Source: UBA7803 sp040219135 (GTDB taxonomy: Bacteria; Pseudomonadota; Gammaproteobacteria; Pseudomonadales; Azotimanducaceae). From it: a stretch of DNA of 64,000 bases. Position 1 is the first letter of the stretch; every line of letters begins with the position of its first letter. The position numbers were made by a program, and so were the translations under genes. The DNA is taken from NCBI GenBank assembly GCA_040219135.1, contig JAVJTA010000003.1:461748-525747 (forward strand), written 5' to 3'. Positions 18,130-27,365 of this stretch are shown here, piece after piece. The notes under the pieces are model-generated. The model was given only the letters and a program-made list of their open reading frames with translations. It made no database searches and had not been told where the DNA came from.

Positions 18130-19052
18130 TATTGAAGCGATGCGGTCACGAAGAACCGCCGTGTCCCCCGCTGTACTTCCAGCCTGGCCGACCCTTGAGC
18201 CAGCACGTTGTCCAATTCCAGGCGGTCCTGGTTGAGATCGCCCACGGGTCGGCCGTTCACGGACAGGATCACGTCCCCCGGCTGCAGGCCAGTTTGACTG
18301 AGGTATGGGGACTGGGCAAGGTTGCCCACCCGGTAACCCTCGGCGGCGCCGCTGGAGACGGCGGTCACGCCGAGGTCTTCGAGTGCCTGGGACGGATCAT
18401 TCTCGAGTTCGTCGCGGTACTCGTCCACCAGCTCGCGCACGCTGGTGGAATCCAGATCCGGCTCCGAACCGTCGTCGGGCGGCTCGTCGTAGTCTGCATC
18501 GTAGACTTCTTCGTAGGTCTCGATGGGTACCTCCTGAAAGCCCGGATCGGGCTCGATCCGACTTCGCGCTGCCAGGCTCTCGCCGGCGGCCGGGAACGGC
18601 AGCGTCTCCCGCACCCCGGCGCGGCGCAGCACCACGTGGTCCGGCAGAACTTCGAGCAGCGTGGCGCCGCCCGGAACGTCCTCACCGATGCTGTAGAGAA
18701 TGCCGGGCCGACCCCGCTGGGAGATGATCGCCGCCGAGCTGTCCGCGGCGTCCGCGACGAACACGCCGAGGAGTTCCAGCGGCAACCGGGTGACCACGGC
18801 GGGCTGGTCGATCTCGACTGGCGTGGCGTTGACATCGGCGGCGCCGAACAGGTTGCGGGCCAGAATCGCGTTCACGTCGGGCGCTGGCCGCGGCGCAGCG
18901 GTCGTGCTCGTTGCAGCCGGGGTCGACGGGGTCGTTGTGGGCGGCGACAGGAAATAGAGAACCGTGGTCGCCAGGGTGTAGGCGATACCGGCCACCACCA
19001 GCCAGCGGGCCGGCAGCGCAAGCTTTGACACGACGTCATTCACGGATTGCAT
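18129..19052 (-). CDS. gspC: Type II secretion system protein C
   Basis: Inner-membrane protein that links the assembly platform to the secretin. It is 307 residues: one N-terminal transmembrane segment (about 16-36), a Pro/Thr/Ala-rich periplasmic linker, the HR domain (about 60-150, with ARNLFG and LLGVFVADAADSSAAII), an acidic stretch (about 165-210), and a C-terminal PDZ domain (about 220-307, YLSQTGLQPGDVILSVNGRPV). It lies between gspN (48 bp gap) and gspD (1 base overlap). Confidence 0.92.
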   Translation of the reverse strand: MQSVNDVVSKLALPARWLVVAGIAYTLATTVLYFLSPPTTTPSTPAATSTTAAPRPAPDVNAILARNLFGAADVNATPVEIDQPAVVTRLPLELLGVFVADAADSSAAIISQRGRPGILYSIGEDVPGGATLLEVLPDHVVLRRAGVRETLPFPAAGESLAARSRIEPDPGFQEVPIETYEEVYDADYDEPPDDGSEPDLDSTSVRELVDEYRDELENDPSQALEDLGVTAVSSGAAEGYRVGNLAQSPYLSQTGLQPGDVILSVNGRPVGDLNQDRLELDNVLAQGSARLEVQRGTRRFFVTASLQ

Positions 19053-19100
19053 TGCCCGACCCCAATACCGACTCGATATTTCGAGTCTAACGATCTGATG

Positions 19101-19826
19101 TTAAAAGAGTTGTTCTTCAACCTCTAGCACTACTTCATGATCCTGATGGGAACCCGGCCACGGGTTTCCAGCAAGTTGGGTCAGGAGCATGGTAATTCCC
19201 ACCTTCGCGAAGCCATTGGGCAGGATAGCTGCCTTCAGCAGCGGCGTCTGCCCGTCCTGCGGAAACACCACCGCCTCCAGCGCGGGTCCGAGGTGGCCGG
19301 CCAGGGGCGGAAGCGCGCCCGCGTAGTCGCGGCCGGCCAGCCGGTATCGTACCGGGCCGCCTTCCCAGGTCACGTCGCCGGACGCCGATCCCGCCGCCGT
19401 AGACGCGAAGTCGTACGGGACGGTGAGTTCCACGCCATCCAGGGTGATGGCGCCGGTAATGGCAATGTCGTAGACGCTGAGCCAGCGGTTCACAACGGCG
19501 GCGGCTACGCTGCCACGGATTTCGAGACGCCCGGCTCCCAGACCGGCTGCGACGTTGCCGCTCAGCGTGTGTCCGGGGCCTGACAGCTCGACTGCGTAGC
19601 CGAGCCGTCCCTGCAGAATCGCGACGGGCCGGAACCGCCAGTCGACGAGGCCGGCATCCTGGCCGCCGAGATACAGCCGCGCGACGCCGTTCCAGAGGGT
19701 GCCGCTGGGTTCCAGCAGGTCGACGCCGACCTCTGCCGGAAGCACGGTGCGGATCAGCGCCGCGGGAGCAAAAGCCACGGCGAAGCCGAGGAACAGCAGC
19801 AGGCCGACGACCACAGTCCGCAGCAT
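19101..19826 (-). CDS. gspN: Type II secretion system protein N
   Basis: Accessory inner-membrane protein of some type II secretion systems, of uncertain role. It is 241 residues from ATG 19826, which overlaps the dapE stop by one base (TGATG). One N-terminal transmembrane segment (about 1-22, LRTVVVGLLLFLGFAVAFAP) precedes a periplasmic domain with LEPSGTLWNGVARLYLGG, the family hallmark. An upstream open frame to 19913 overlaps dapE and looks like noncoding shadow. Confidence 0.87.
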   Translation of the reverse strand: MLRTVVVGLLLFLGFAVAFAPAALIRTVLPAEVGVDLLEPSGTLWNGVARLYLGGQDAGLVDWRFRPVAILQGRLGYAVELSGPGHTLSGNVAAGLGAGRLEIRGSVAAAVVNRWLSVYDIAITGAITLDGVELTVPYDFASTAAGSASGDVTWEGGPVRYRLAGRDYAGALPPLAGHLGPALEAVVFPQDGQTPLLKAAILPNGFAKVGITMLLTQLAGNPWPGSHQDHEVVLEVEEQLF

Positions 19827-20983
19827 CAGGGTCGGGCTCCATCCGCGAGCAGACGCTCGAGGACGTTCTGGTAGATGCATGCCAGCGGTTCGAGGTCTGC
19901 CACCTCGACGCACTCGTCGATCTTGTGGATCGTCGCGTTGCGCGGCCCCAACTCGATGACCTCGCTGCCGGTGGGGGCGATGAAGCGGCCGTCGGAGGTA
20001 CCACCGGAGGTGGAGAGCTCCGGCTCCGCTCCGGTCTGCGCGACGATGCTCTCACGCACCGCCTTCACCAGAGCGCCCCCTGCGGTCAGGAACGGCTCGC
20101 CGGACAGCGACCAGTCGAGGCGGTAGCGCAGACCGTGTCGGTCGAGCAGGTCGGTCACCTGCCGCTCGAGATCTGCGGCAGTCTGCTCGGTGCAGAACCG
20201 GAAGTTGAAGGTGACCGTGAGATCGCCCGGAATGACGTTGCTGGCTCCGGTTCCAGCGTGAATGTTGGACGCCTGCCAGCTGGTCGGCGGGAAGTGTTCG
20301 TTGCCGTCGTCCCAATGGGTGGCTGCCAGCTCGGCGAGCGCAGGTGCCACGCGGTGGATGGGATTGTCCGCGAGCGTGGGATAGGCGACGTGGCCCTGAG
20401 TACCGAGCACCGTCAGCGTGCCGTTGAGCGAGCCGCGCCGCCCCACCCTGACCGTATCACCGAGCCGCTCCGAAGAAGACGGCTCGCCGACCATGCAGTA
20501 GTCGATGTGGACGCCCTCGGCGCCGAGGGCCCGCATGACCGCGCGAGTGCCGTCCACGGCCGGCCCCTCCTCGTCGCTGGTGAGGAGAAAACCGATGCGT
20601 CCGGAGTGATCCGGACAGGCCGTGCAGAATCGTTCGGCTGCCACGATCATGGCGGCCAGGCTCGACTTCATGTCCGCGGCTCCGCGTCCGTAGAGCACTC
20701 CGTCACGCAGGGTCGGTTCGAAAGGGGCCGAGCTCCAGTCGGCGGCATTCCCGGTCGGGACCACGTCGGTGTGTCCGGCGAACACGAACAGCGGTCCTTC
20801 GTGACCGCGCACCGCCCACAGATTGTCCACCTCGCCGAAGCGCATCGATCGGCAGGCGAACCCGGCGGCTTCGAGACGCGCGGCGAGCAGTGGCTGGCAC
20901 CCGGCATCCGCCGGGGTGACGCTGGCGCGGCGGATCAGCGCCTGGCACAGATCGAGAACCGCGGTGGATTCGTCGCGTGGCAT
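19826..20983 (-). CDS. dapE: Succinyl-diaminopimelate desuccinylase
   Basis: Zinc hydrolase that removes succinate from N-succinyl-LL-diaminopimelate in lysine and peptidoglycan precursor synthesis. It is 385 residues. Metal ligands are visible: His in FAGHTDVVPTG, Asp in YGRGAADMKSSLAAM, the Glu pair in TSDEEGPAVDGT, Glu in VGEPSSSE, and the late His in NATIHKIDECV. ATG 20983 is 5 bases downstream of the dapD stop, which supports the start over an open extension to 21046. dapC, dapD and dapE form consecutive pathway steps here. Confidence 0.95.
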   Translation of the reverse strand: MPRDESTAVLDLCQALIRRASVTPADAGCQPLLAARLEAAGFACRSMRFGEVDNLWAVRGHEGPLFVFAGHTDVVPTGNAADWSSAPFEPTLRDGVLYGRGAADMKSSLAAMIVAAERFCTACPDHSGRIGFLLTSDEEGPAVDGTRAVMRALGAEGVHIDYCMVGEPSSSERLGDTVRVGRRGSLNGTLTVLGTQGHVAYPTLADNPIHRVAPALAELAATHWDDGNEHFPPTSWQASNIHAGTGASNVIPGDLTVTFNFRFCTEQTAADLERQVTDLLDRHGLRYRLDWSLSGEPFLTAGGALVKAVRESIVAQTGAEPELSTSGGTSDGRFIAPTGSEVIELGPRNATIHKIDECVEVADLEPLACIYQNVLERLLADGARP

Positions 20984-20988
20984 GGACG

Positions 20989-22032
20989 TCAGTTGTGGGC
21001 GTGCAGGGTTTCGTTCAGCTCGATGGCGCGGCGGTTGGTGCGGCACTGGATCTGGCCGTTCTCGCTGTTGCGGATGAACAGCAGGTCCGAGGCGCCGGCG
21101 AGTTCGCGCGCCTTGACCATCTTCACCAGCTCGAGATGCTCGTCGAGCAGGGCGACCCGGGTGCCGGCGGTGATGTAGAGGCCGGCTTCGATGGTGCAGC
21201 GATCGCCGAGCGGAATGCCGGTACCTGCGTTGGCGCCGATCAGGCAGTTGCTGCCGATGGTGATGCGGATCTCGCCTCCGCCGGACAGCGTGCCCATGGT
21301 GCTCGAGCTGCCGCCGAGATCGCTGTTGGCTCCTACCACGACGCCCTGGGATATCCGGCCCTCGATCATGTTCGGACCCATCGCGCCGGCGTTGAAATTG
21401 ACGAATCCTTCGTGCATCACGGTGGTGCCGTCGCCGAGGTAGGCGCCGAGCCGGATGCGGCTGGCGTCGGCGATGCGCACGCCGGCGGGTACCACGTAGT
21501 TGGTCATGCGCGGGAACTTGTCCACGCCGTTGACTTCGATGTGCTCACCAGCGAGTCGCGCAGCCAGTTGCAGCTGCTCCAGTTCCGCGACGTCCACGGC
21601 GCCGCGGCTGGTCCACGCGACATTGGGCAGATGGGCAAAGATCCCGTCCAGATTCAACGAATTGGGCAGCGCCAGCCGATGCGAGAGCAGGTGCAGCTTG
21701 AGGTACGCTTCCTCGGTACAGGCGATTTCAGCATCGTCGTCCAGGCGCACCGCGGTCAGCGGTCGATCCGTCTCGAGCAGCTGCCGGTAGCGGTTCGCCA
21801 GGGGCACGGCCGCCGGCCCGCCGGCGCTGCTCAGTGCATCGACGAACCCTTCGAGCGCCCTGCTCGAGGTGGTGCTCGAACCAGGCCCGAAGCGCTCTGT
21901 AATCGCGACCGCCAGGGCTTTGTCCGGGTCCCTGAGTGGGGCGGGAAAGAAGCAGTCGATGGTGGCGCCGCGGGCGTTTTCCCGGGTCACTCCGACCGCG
22001 AAGGCGAACACGGTGGACGCGCGGCTGGCCAT
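20989..22032 (-). CDS. dapD: Tetrahydrodipicolinate N-succinyltransferase (long Pseudomonas type)
   Basis: Transfers succinate from succinyl-CoA to tetrahydrodipicolinate. From ATG 22032 it is 347 residues, matching the long DapD of Pseudomonas and actinobacteria (about 344) rather than the 274-residue E. coli enzyme. The C-terminal half is a left-handed beta-helix of hexapeptide repeats (GVRIADASRIRLGAYLGDG, NLIGANAGTG-type turns). Two GGAG-like sites (AGGAG 9 bases and 2 bases upstream) precede the start. An open frame runs on to 22536 through the intergenic region, but it has no recognizable domain. Confidence 0.95.
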   Translation of the reverse strand: MASRASTVFAFAVGVTRENARGATIDCFFPAPLRDPDKALAVAITERFGPGSSTTSSRALEGFVDALSSAGGPAAVPLANRYRQLLETDRPLTAVRLDDDAEIACTEEAYLKLHLLSHRLALPNSLNLDGIFAHLPNVAWTSRGAVDVAELEQLQLAARLAGEHIEVNGVDKFPRMTNYVVPAGVRIADASRIRLGAYLGDGTTVMHEGFVNFNAGAMGPNMIEGRISQGVVVGANSDLGGSSSTMGTLSGGGEIRITIGSNCLIGANAGTGIPLGDRCTIEAGLYITAGTRVALLDEHLELVKMVKARELAGASDLLFIRNSENGQIQCRTNRRAIELNETLHAHN

Positions 22033-22492
22033 GCTCCTGAACTCCTGGGGCGAGGGCGGAGAACCGTACCACAAGCGGTGGGCGTGCGCCTCCCGGACGT
22101 CGGCTGTGGAAGGTCGTGGAGGCTGGCCGCCGATAACTGATTTGCTGCGCGTTGGCGCGGTTGTCCTCGGGTGGGCGCAGCTGTCGTCGAATGCCTCAAT
22201 GCTCCGCAAATCAGTTCTCGGCGTCCGCCGCGACGTCCTTCCAGACCCTCGCGTGGTGGGCGCCATGCGGACCTCATTCCGAATGCGAATCGCACACCGC
22301 CGCAAAAGTGATGAGCGGCAGCGACGGTGGTACAGCTGAATTCGGTGATGCGCGGATGCCTCCGGAAAACACCTTTTCGAATGTTTAGGCTCCCGGCGAC
22401 AACTGAGCCCCACTGACGAGATCGACGCCCGCTTTCGAAAAGGTGCTTTTCCGGGGGGTGGCCGCGCGCGCATTACCGCGAATGATCCAGAC
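22033..22492 (-). other. 460 bp dapC-dapD intergenic region
   Basis: No gene is convincing here on either strand. In Pseudomonas a small ArsC/Spx-like gene often lies between dapC and dapD; it is not present. The main structure is an inverted repeat at 22362-22454, described separately, just past the dapC stop. The rest (22033-22361) shows no clear promoter, but dapD may need its own because the inverted repeat could block read-through from dapC. Confidence 0.5.
22362..22454. repeat. Inverted repeat with 20-21 nt arms downstream of dapC
   Basis: Left arm 22362-22381 (CCGGAAAACACCTTTTCGAA) pairs with right arm 22434-22454 (TTCGAAAAGGTGCTTTTCCGG). All 20 bases of the left arm match, with one extra C in the right arm, across a 52 nt spacer. 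Each arm can also fold on itself (GAAAAG...CTTTTC), so this looks like two small hairpin units in opposite orientation, as in REP/BIME elements. There is no T-run after it on the minus strand. It begins 38 bases after the dapC stop. Confidence 0.85.
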
Positions 22493-23692
22493 TCAGTACC
22501 GCTCCGCCACCCATTCGGCGATCGACCGCGCCGCATCGATGCATGCCTGCTCCGGTGCCACCCAGGCGATTCGCGCGTGGCCCTTGCCGGGATTGCTGCC
22601 GTGGGCGTCGCGGCCGAGATAGGTGCCGGGCAGCACGGTGATGTTGCGGGCGGCGAACAGCTCGCGGGCGAAACGCTCGTCGTCGTCCGGGGTGGTGATC
22701 CAGTGGTAGAAGGCTCCCTGAGGGTCGGAAAACTCCAGCACCGGTCTCAGGATCGGCGCGACGGCCGCGAACTTGCGCCGGTAGACGGCGCGGTTCGCGA
22801 CGACGTGCTCCTCATCCCGCCAGGCTGCCGCGCTGGCCCGCTGAACGTGGTTCGGCAGGGCGCAGCCTTCGTAGGTCCGATAGCTGAAGTAGGGGTCCAG
22901 TATTGCGGCGTCGCCGGCAACGAAGCCGGAGCGCAGTCCCGGCAGGTTCGAGCGTTTGCTGAGGCTGTGAAACGCCACGCAACGGTGGAAGTCGTCGCGT
23001 CCGCCGGCGACCGCGGCCTGGAGCAGGCCCGGCGGCGGCGCGGATTCGTCGAAATAGAGCTCGGAATAGCACTCGTCGGCGGCGATCACGAAGTCGTAGC
23101 GGTCGGCCTGGTCGAGCAGCCAGACCAGCGTCGCCTGGTCCAGAGTCATGCCCGTTGGGTTGCCGGGCGAGCAGAGAAAGAGCAGCTCGCAGCGCTTCCA
23201 CACCGCCTCCGGTACCGAGCGGTAGTCGGGCAGGTGACCGGTGGCCGCGCTGCAGTTCACGAAGTAGGGCTCGGCACCGCGCAGCAGCGCCGCTCCCTCG
23301 TAGATCTGATAGAAGGGATTCGGCAGGATCGTCACCGCGTCTGGACTGCCGCTGAGCACCGCCTGCGCGAAGGAGAACAGAGCTTCCCGGGTTCCTGAGA
23401 CCGGCAGCACCTCTCGCTCCGGATCCACCCGGGCGCCGTACCGGCGCTGAAGCCACGCGGCGATGGCCGCACGCAGATCGAGGGACCCGCGGGTCGCCGG
23501 GTAGCCCGACAGATCACCGGCGAGGGCGTCCGCATCGGTCAGCATGTCGACCACGAACGCCGGTGGCGGGTGCTTCGGCTCGCCGATCGAGAGCATGACT
23601 GCGGCGTGACCTGGTGCCGGCGTGACGCCGGACTTGAGCGCGGCCAGACGCTCGAACGGGTAGGCCTGCAGGTGCGCGAGATAGGGGTTCAA
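22493..23692 (-). CDS. dapC: Succinyldiaminopimelate aminotransferase
   Basis: PLP enzyme of fold type I that aminates N-succinyl-2-amino-6-oxopimelate, the step between DapD and DapE. It is 399 residues. The PLP lysine lies in FHSLSKRSNLPGLRSGF; CSPGNPTGMTLDQ and ADECYSELYF are the other cofactor motifs. Family and context (dapC, dapD, dapE on one strand) distinguish it from generic aspartate aminotransferases. It follows glnD by 32 bp on the same strand, as in Pseudomonas. Confidence 0.92.
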   Translation of the reverse strand: MNPYLAHLQAYPFERLAALKSGVTPAPGHAAVMLSIGEPKHPPPAFVVDMLTDADALAGDLSGYPATRGSLDLRAAIAAWLQRRYGARVDPEREVLPVSGTREALFSFAQAVLSGSPDAVTILPNPFYQIYEGAALLRGAEPYFVNCSAATGHLPDYRSVPEAVWKRCELLFLCSPGNPTGMTLDQATLVWLLDQADRYDFVIAADECYSELYFDESAPPPGLLQAAVAGGRDDFHRCVAFHSLSKRSNLPGLRSGFVAGDAAILDPYFSYRTYEGCALPNHVQRASAAAWRDEEHVVANRAVYRRKFAAVAPILRPVLEFSDPQGAFYHWITTPDDDERFARELFAARNITVLPGTYLGRDAHGSNPGKGHARIAWVAPEQACIDAARSIAEWVAERY

Positions 23693-23724
23693 GCTACGCG
23701 TGTCTCTGAATTCACGGACCGCTG

Positions 23725-26418
23725 CTAAAGGTCCTTGGCAATCTGGCTGTCGAGGCGCTGACGCAGGGTGTTCTCCAGCAGGTAGATGCGCTCCCGGTCG
23801 CGGATCGGCTTGCCGTCGTCACCGACTATGTCGAAGACGTCGTCGATGCGTTCGCCCAGGGTGGTGATCTTAGCCGACAGCACCGACAGTCCGAGCTCGT
23901 GAAACAGCAGGCCGATGGTGGCGAGCAGACCCGGCCGGTCCGAGGCGACGATCGTGAGCTCCGTGTGATTGGTGCCCCGGCGGTTGCGCAGCTTTACCTC
24001 CGTCGCTCGGGTGAGCTGTCGCAGCCGGCGCGAAGTGCGCCGCTTGACCACGTTCGGATAGTCGTCCGGATTCTTCAGCTCGGCGCGCAGCGCTTCGAGA
24101 ATGCGCTCGCGCTTGCCGGCATCGCGGGTCAGCGGGCTGCCGTCGTCGTTCAGCACCACGTAGGTGTTCAGGCACAGACCGTTGTCCGCGGTGTGAATGA
24201 TGGCGTCGTGAACCGACAGATCGAGCTGGTTCAGAGCGGCCACGCTGGCCGCGAACAGGTTCGGCTGGTCGAGGGTATAGAGCACCACCTCGGTGGCGCC
24301 TTCCTTGGGCCCCTGGGCGCGCAGATCGACGGACATCACGAGCGGTCCGTTGGCGGTGTCCCAGCGATGCATGGCTTCGGTCACGTCGGCAACCTGGCGC
24401 GGCGAGTGCCGAAGGAAGAACTCGTCGCCGGGGATGGCCCAGATGCGTTCCACATCCGCGGTCCCGATACCCCGCTCCTCGAGCCTCTCGAGCGCGCTCT
24501 CCTGACAGGCGCGGATGCTGCTCTGGCGGTCCAGAGGTGATTCCAGGCCGCGTCGCAGCGCCTTGCGGGTCTCGCCGTAGAGCGTGCGCAGCAGGGTGGC
24601 GCGCCAGCTGTTCCACAGGGTCGGATTGGTGGCGGTGATGTCGGCCACCGTGAGCGCGTAGAGATAGTTGAGGCGCATCTCCGATTTCACCTCGGTGGCG
24701 AATTCGTGAATCACGTCCGGATCGTAGATGTCCTTGCGCTGCGCGGTGGTCGACATCAGCAGATGCTGACGTACCAGCCACGTGACCAGTTCGGTATCGG
24801 CCCCGGAAAGCCCGTGGCGGCGGCAGAACGCGTCGACATCCGTGGCGCCGAGCTCCGAGTGGTCGCCGCCGCGACCTTTGCCGATGTCGTGGTAGAGCCC
24901 GGCGATGTACAGCAGCTCGATCTTCGGCAGGTTGCGCACGCAGTGAGCGGCCACGGGGTAGTCCTGCTCGGCGCTGCGGTAGTGCAGCCGGCGCATGTTG
25001 CGGATCACCGACATGGTGTGGGCGTCTACGGTGTAGATGTGGAACAGGTCGTGCTGCATCTGTCCGATCACCTCGCCGAATTCCGGCAGGTAGCGGCCCA
25101 GAACCCCGTAGCGCCGCATGCGCGTGAGCTGCGACACCAGCGTGTAGGGTGCCTTCAGCAGATCGATGAACAGCTTGTTGTTGACCGGGTCGTGACGGAA
25201 GCGGTCGTCGATGAGATGCAGGTGCTCGCGGATCGCTCGGATGGTGTTGGCGCGCACGCCGGAGATGTCGCGACGGTTCGCCATGATCACGAATATCTCG
25301 AGCAGGGCGCTCGGATCCTTCCTGAACACGTCGGCCGATGTGGTCTCGATGTAGTTGTTGCGGATCCGGAAGCGCTCGTTGATGGCGACGATGCGCGGCC
25401 GCTCCCGAGCGCGCAGGATCGACTCGTCGAAGTGCTGCAGGAGGATGTCGTTTACTTCGCGCAGAGCGATGATGTGGCGGTAGTAATGGTGCATGAACCG
25501 CTCGACGCCGAGCTTTGCGCGGGTGTCGGCGAATCCGAGGCGCTGCGCCAGGGCCCGCTGGTACTCGAACTGCAGGTGGTCTTCCTTGCGCTCGGCGAGC
25601 AGGTGCAGACCGAAGCGCACCCACCAGAGGAATCGGCGGCCGTCCTCCAGCCAGACCCGTTCCTGGGCGGTAAGCATGCCCAGCTTTTCGAGATCACCGA
25701 GATCGGTGGTGGCGAATTTGCGCGCCATCACCCAGATGGCGGTCTGCAGGTCGCGCAGGCCGCCGGGCGAGGTCTTGACGTTCGGTTCGAGGCCGTACTC
25801 CACGTTGTCGTACTGGCGGTGGCGCTTGTCCTGCTCGTCGCGTTTGGCCTTGAAGAACGCCTCTGCGGGCCACAGACGTGGTGACCCGAGCATTTTGTCG
25901 AGGCGCCGCGCGACGTCGCTGGACCCGGTGAGCAGGCGTCGCTCGAAGGTCGCGGTGGCCACGGTGATGTCGCGGGCGGCCTCGCGCTTGCAGTCGCGCA
26001 CCGAGCGCACGCTGTGGCCCAGTTCCTGATTCAGGTCGATCAGGCAGTGGACGAACTCGGTGATGATCTTCTGTTGCCGCATCGGCCGGCGGGCGACGAT
26101 CAGCAGGTCGATGTCCGAGTGCGGAAACAACTCGCCGCGGCCGTAGCCGCCGACCGCGAACACGGCGATGTCTTTCTGGGCGGCTCCAGGGACTTTGGCG
26201 ACGAAGATCTCGCGGATCAGCTCATCGAAGAAGGCGCAGCGCTCGGCGACGAGAGCGTCGACGTCGGCGTTCTTCCAGTAGCGCTGGGCAATGTCCCGGT
26301 CCTTGCGGACGATGCGTTCCCGCAGCCCGTCCGCCAGGTCGTCCACGCCGTTGCCGTAGCGGCGCGGCGCGCGGTCCGGCACCTCGGTCTTCGAGGCGCC
26401 GGTGGCGTCACGGGTCAT
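23725..26418 (-). CDS. glnD: Bifunctional PII uridylyltransferase / uridylyl-removing enzyme
   Basis: Nitrogen sensor that adds UMP to PII proteins under nitrogen limitation and removes it when glutamine is high. From ATG 26418 it is 897 residues (E. coli 890). The nucleotidyltransferase site is GGYGRGELFPHSDIDLL (residues 90-106). The HD domain for deuridylylation has GLYHDIGKGRGGDH. Two ACT domains close the protein (about 710-790 and 820-897, the second with TIVASDRPGLLATIG). The start overlaps the map stop as ATGA; the open frame further upstream is inside map. Confidence 0.96.
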   Translation of the reverse strand: MTRDATGASKTEVPDRAPRRYGNGVDDLADGLRERIVRKDRDIAQRYWKNADVDALVAERCAFFDELIREIFVAKVPGAAQKDIAVFAVGGYGRGELFPHSDIDLLIVARRPMRQQKIITEFVHCLIDLNQELGHSVRSVRDCKREAARDITVATATFERRLLTGSSDVARRLDKMLGSPRLWPAEAFFKAKRDEQDKRHRQYDNVEYGLEPNVKTSPGGLRDLQTAIWVMARKFATTDLGDLEKLGMLTAQERVWLEDGRRFLWWVRFGLHLLAERKEDHLQFEYQRALAQRLGFADTRAKLGVERFMHHYYRHIIALREVNDILLQHFDESILRARERPRIVAINERFRIRNNYIETTSADVFRKDPSALLEIFVIMANRRDISGVRANTIRAIREHLHLIDDRFRHDPVNNKLFIDLLKAPYTLVSQLTRMRRYGVLGRYLPEFGEVIGQMQHDLFHIYTVDAHTMSVIRNMRRLHYRSAEQDYPVAAHCVRNLPKIELLYIAGLYHDIGKGRGGDHSELGATDVDAFCRRHGLSGADTELVTWLVRQHLLMSTTAQRKDIYDPDVIHEFATEVKSEMRLNYLYALTVADITATNPTLWNSWRATLLRTLYGETRKALRRGLESPLDRQSSIRACQESALERLEERGIGTADVERIWAIPGDEFFLRHSPRQVADVTEAMHRWDTANGPLVMSVDLRAQGPKEGATEVVLYTLDQPNLFAASVAALNQLDLSVHDAIIHTADNGLCLNTYVVLNDDGSPLTRDAGKRERILEALRAELKNPDDYPNVVKRRTSRRLRQLTRATEVKLRNRRGTNHTELTIVASDRPGLLATIGLLFHELGLSVLSAKITTLGERIDDVFDIVGDDGKPIRDRERIYLLENTLRQRLDSQIAKDL

Positions 26419-27203
26419 GGCAGCGACTCTTCTTCCCGCCGGGTCAACACCTCGGCGCCTGTGCCCGTGACGAGGATGGTGTGCTCCCACTGAGCCGACA
26501 GCTTGTGGTCTTTGGTGACCACCGTCCACTGGTCGGGGAGTATCCTCACGTAGCGTTTGCCGGCGTTGATCATGGGCTCGATCGTGAACGTCATGCCTTC
26601 CTCGAGCACCATGCCGGTATCGGCGCGGCCGTAGTGGAGAATCTGGGGCTCGTCGTGGAAGGTTCTGCCGATGCCATGGCCGCAGAACTCCCGCACCACC
26701 GAGAAGCCGTTGGCCTCCGCATGGGTCTGGATGGCGTGGCCGATGTCGCCCAGCCGCGCGCCCGCTCGTACGACCTCGATCCCGCGATACAGGCACTCCT
26801 GGGTGACCCGGCTGAGGCGCTCGGCGAGCACGCCCGGCGGGCCCACGGCGAACATCTTGCTCGTGTCGCCATGATAGCCGTCCTTGATGACCGTGACGTC
26901 GATGTTGACGACGTCACCGGCTTTGAGAACTTTCTTGTCGGATGGGATGCCGTGGCAGACCACATGGTTCACCGAGGTGCAGATCGACTTCGGGAACGGC
27001 GGTGCGACGCCGTTGGTGTAGTTGAGCGGCGCGGGAATGCAGTCGAGTTCGTCGACGATGAATGCGTGGCACACGGTATTGAGATGGTCCGTGGTGACGC
27101 CGGGCAACACGTGCTCGCCGATCATCTCCAGAACGCTGGCGGCGAGACGGCCGGCCGTGCGCATTCGCGCGATTTCGTCTTCTGACTGGACTCTTGCAAC
27201 CAT
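26415..27203 (-). CDS. map: Methionine aminopeptidase, type I
   Basis: Removes the initiator methionine from nascent proteins. From ATG 27203 it is 262 residues (E. coli 264). All five metal ligands are visible: Asp in NIDVTVIKDGYHGDTS (two), His in CGHGIGRTFHDEP, Glu in FTIEPMI and Glu in QWEHTILVT. An ATG at 27239 would add 12 residues not seen in the family. Divergent from rpsB, the usual arrangement, with 256 bp between the starts. Confidence 0.97.
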   Translation of the reverse strand: MVARVQSEDEIARMRTAGRLAASVLEMIGEHVLPGVTTDHLNTVCHAFIVDELDCIPAPLNYTNGVAPPFPKSICTSVNHVVCHGIPSDKKVLKAGDVVNIDVTVIKDGYHGDTSKMFAVGPPGVLAERLSRVTQECLYRGIEVVRAGARLGDIGHAIQTHAEANGFSVVREFCGHGIGRTFHDEPQILHYGRADTGMVLEEGMTFTIEPMINAGKRYVRILPDQWTVVTKDHKLSAQWEHTILVTGTGAEVLTRREEESLP

Positions 27204-27260
27204 GGGGGATCCGGGCCATCGAGGGGCTGGGACTGCCATGTTCCAGCGCTTGGGCGTTTA

Positions 27261-27269
27261 TGGTATAAA
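27261..27269 (+). promoter_or_regulatory. Candidate extended -10 promoter of rpsB-tsf
   Basis: TGGTATAAA is an extended -10 (TG, one base, TATAAA), about 190 bases before the rpsB ATG. No good -35 lies 16-18 bp upstream, which is acceptable for extended -10 promoters. The long leader this implies fits known rpsB transcripts. Confidence 0.45.
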
Positions 27270-27365
27270 GCGCGCCGCTCGGGGGCAACGGCGATGGTGG
27301 CGACACCGTCGGACGGCCACCGGGAGTCGGATTCTCTAGTAAAAAATCACTCACGTCATCCGACA

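Noticed and set aside
22033..22536. 168-residue N-terminal extension of DapD
   Set aside because: No family similarity, passes through the inverted repeat, and ATG 22032 has a good ribosome-binding site and gives the normal DapD length.
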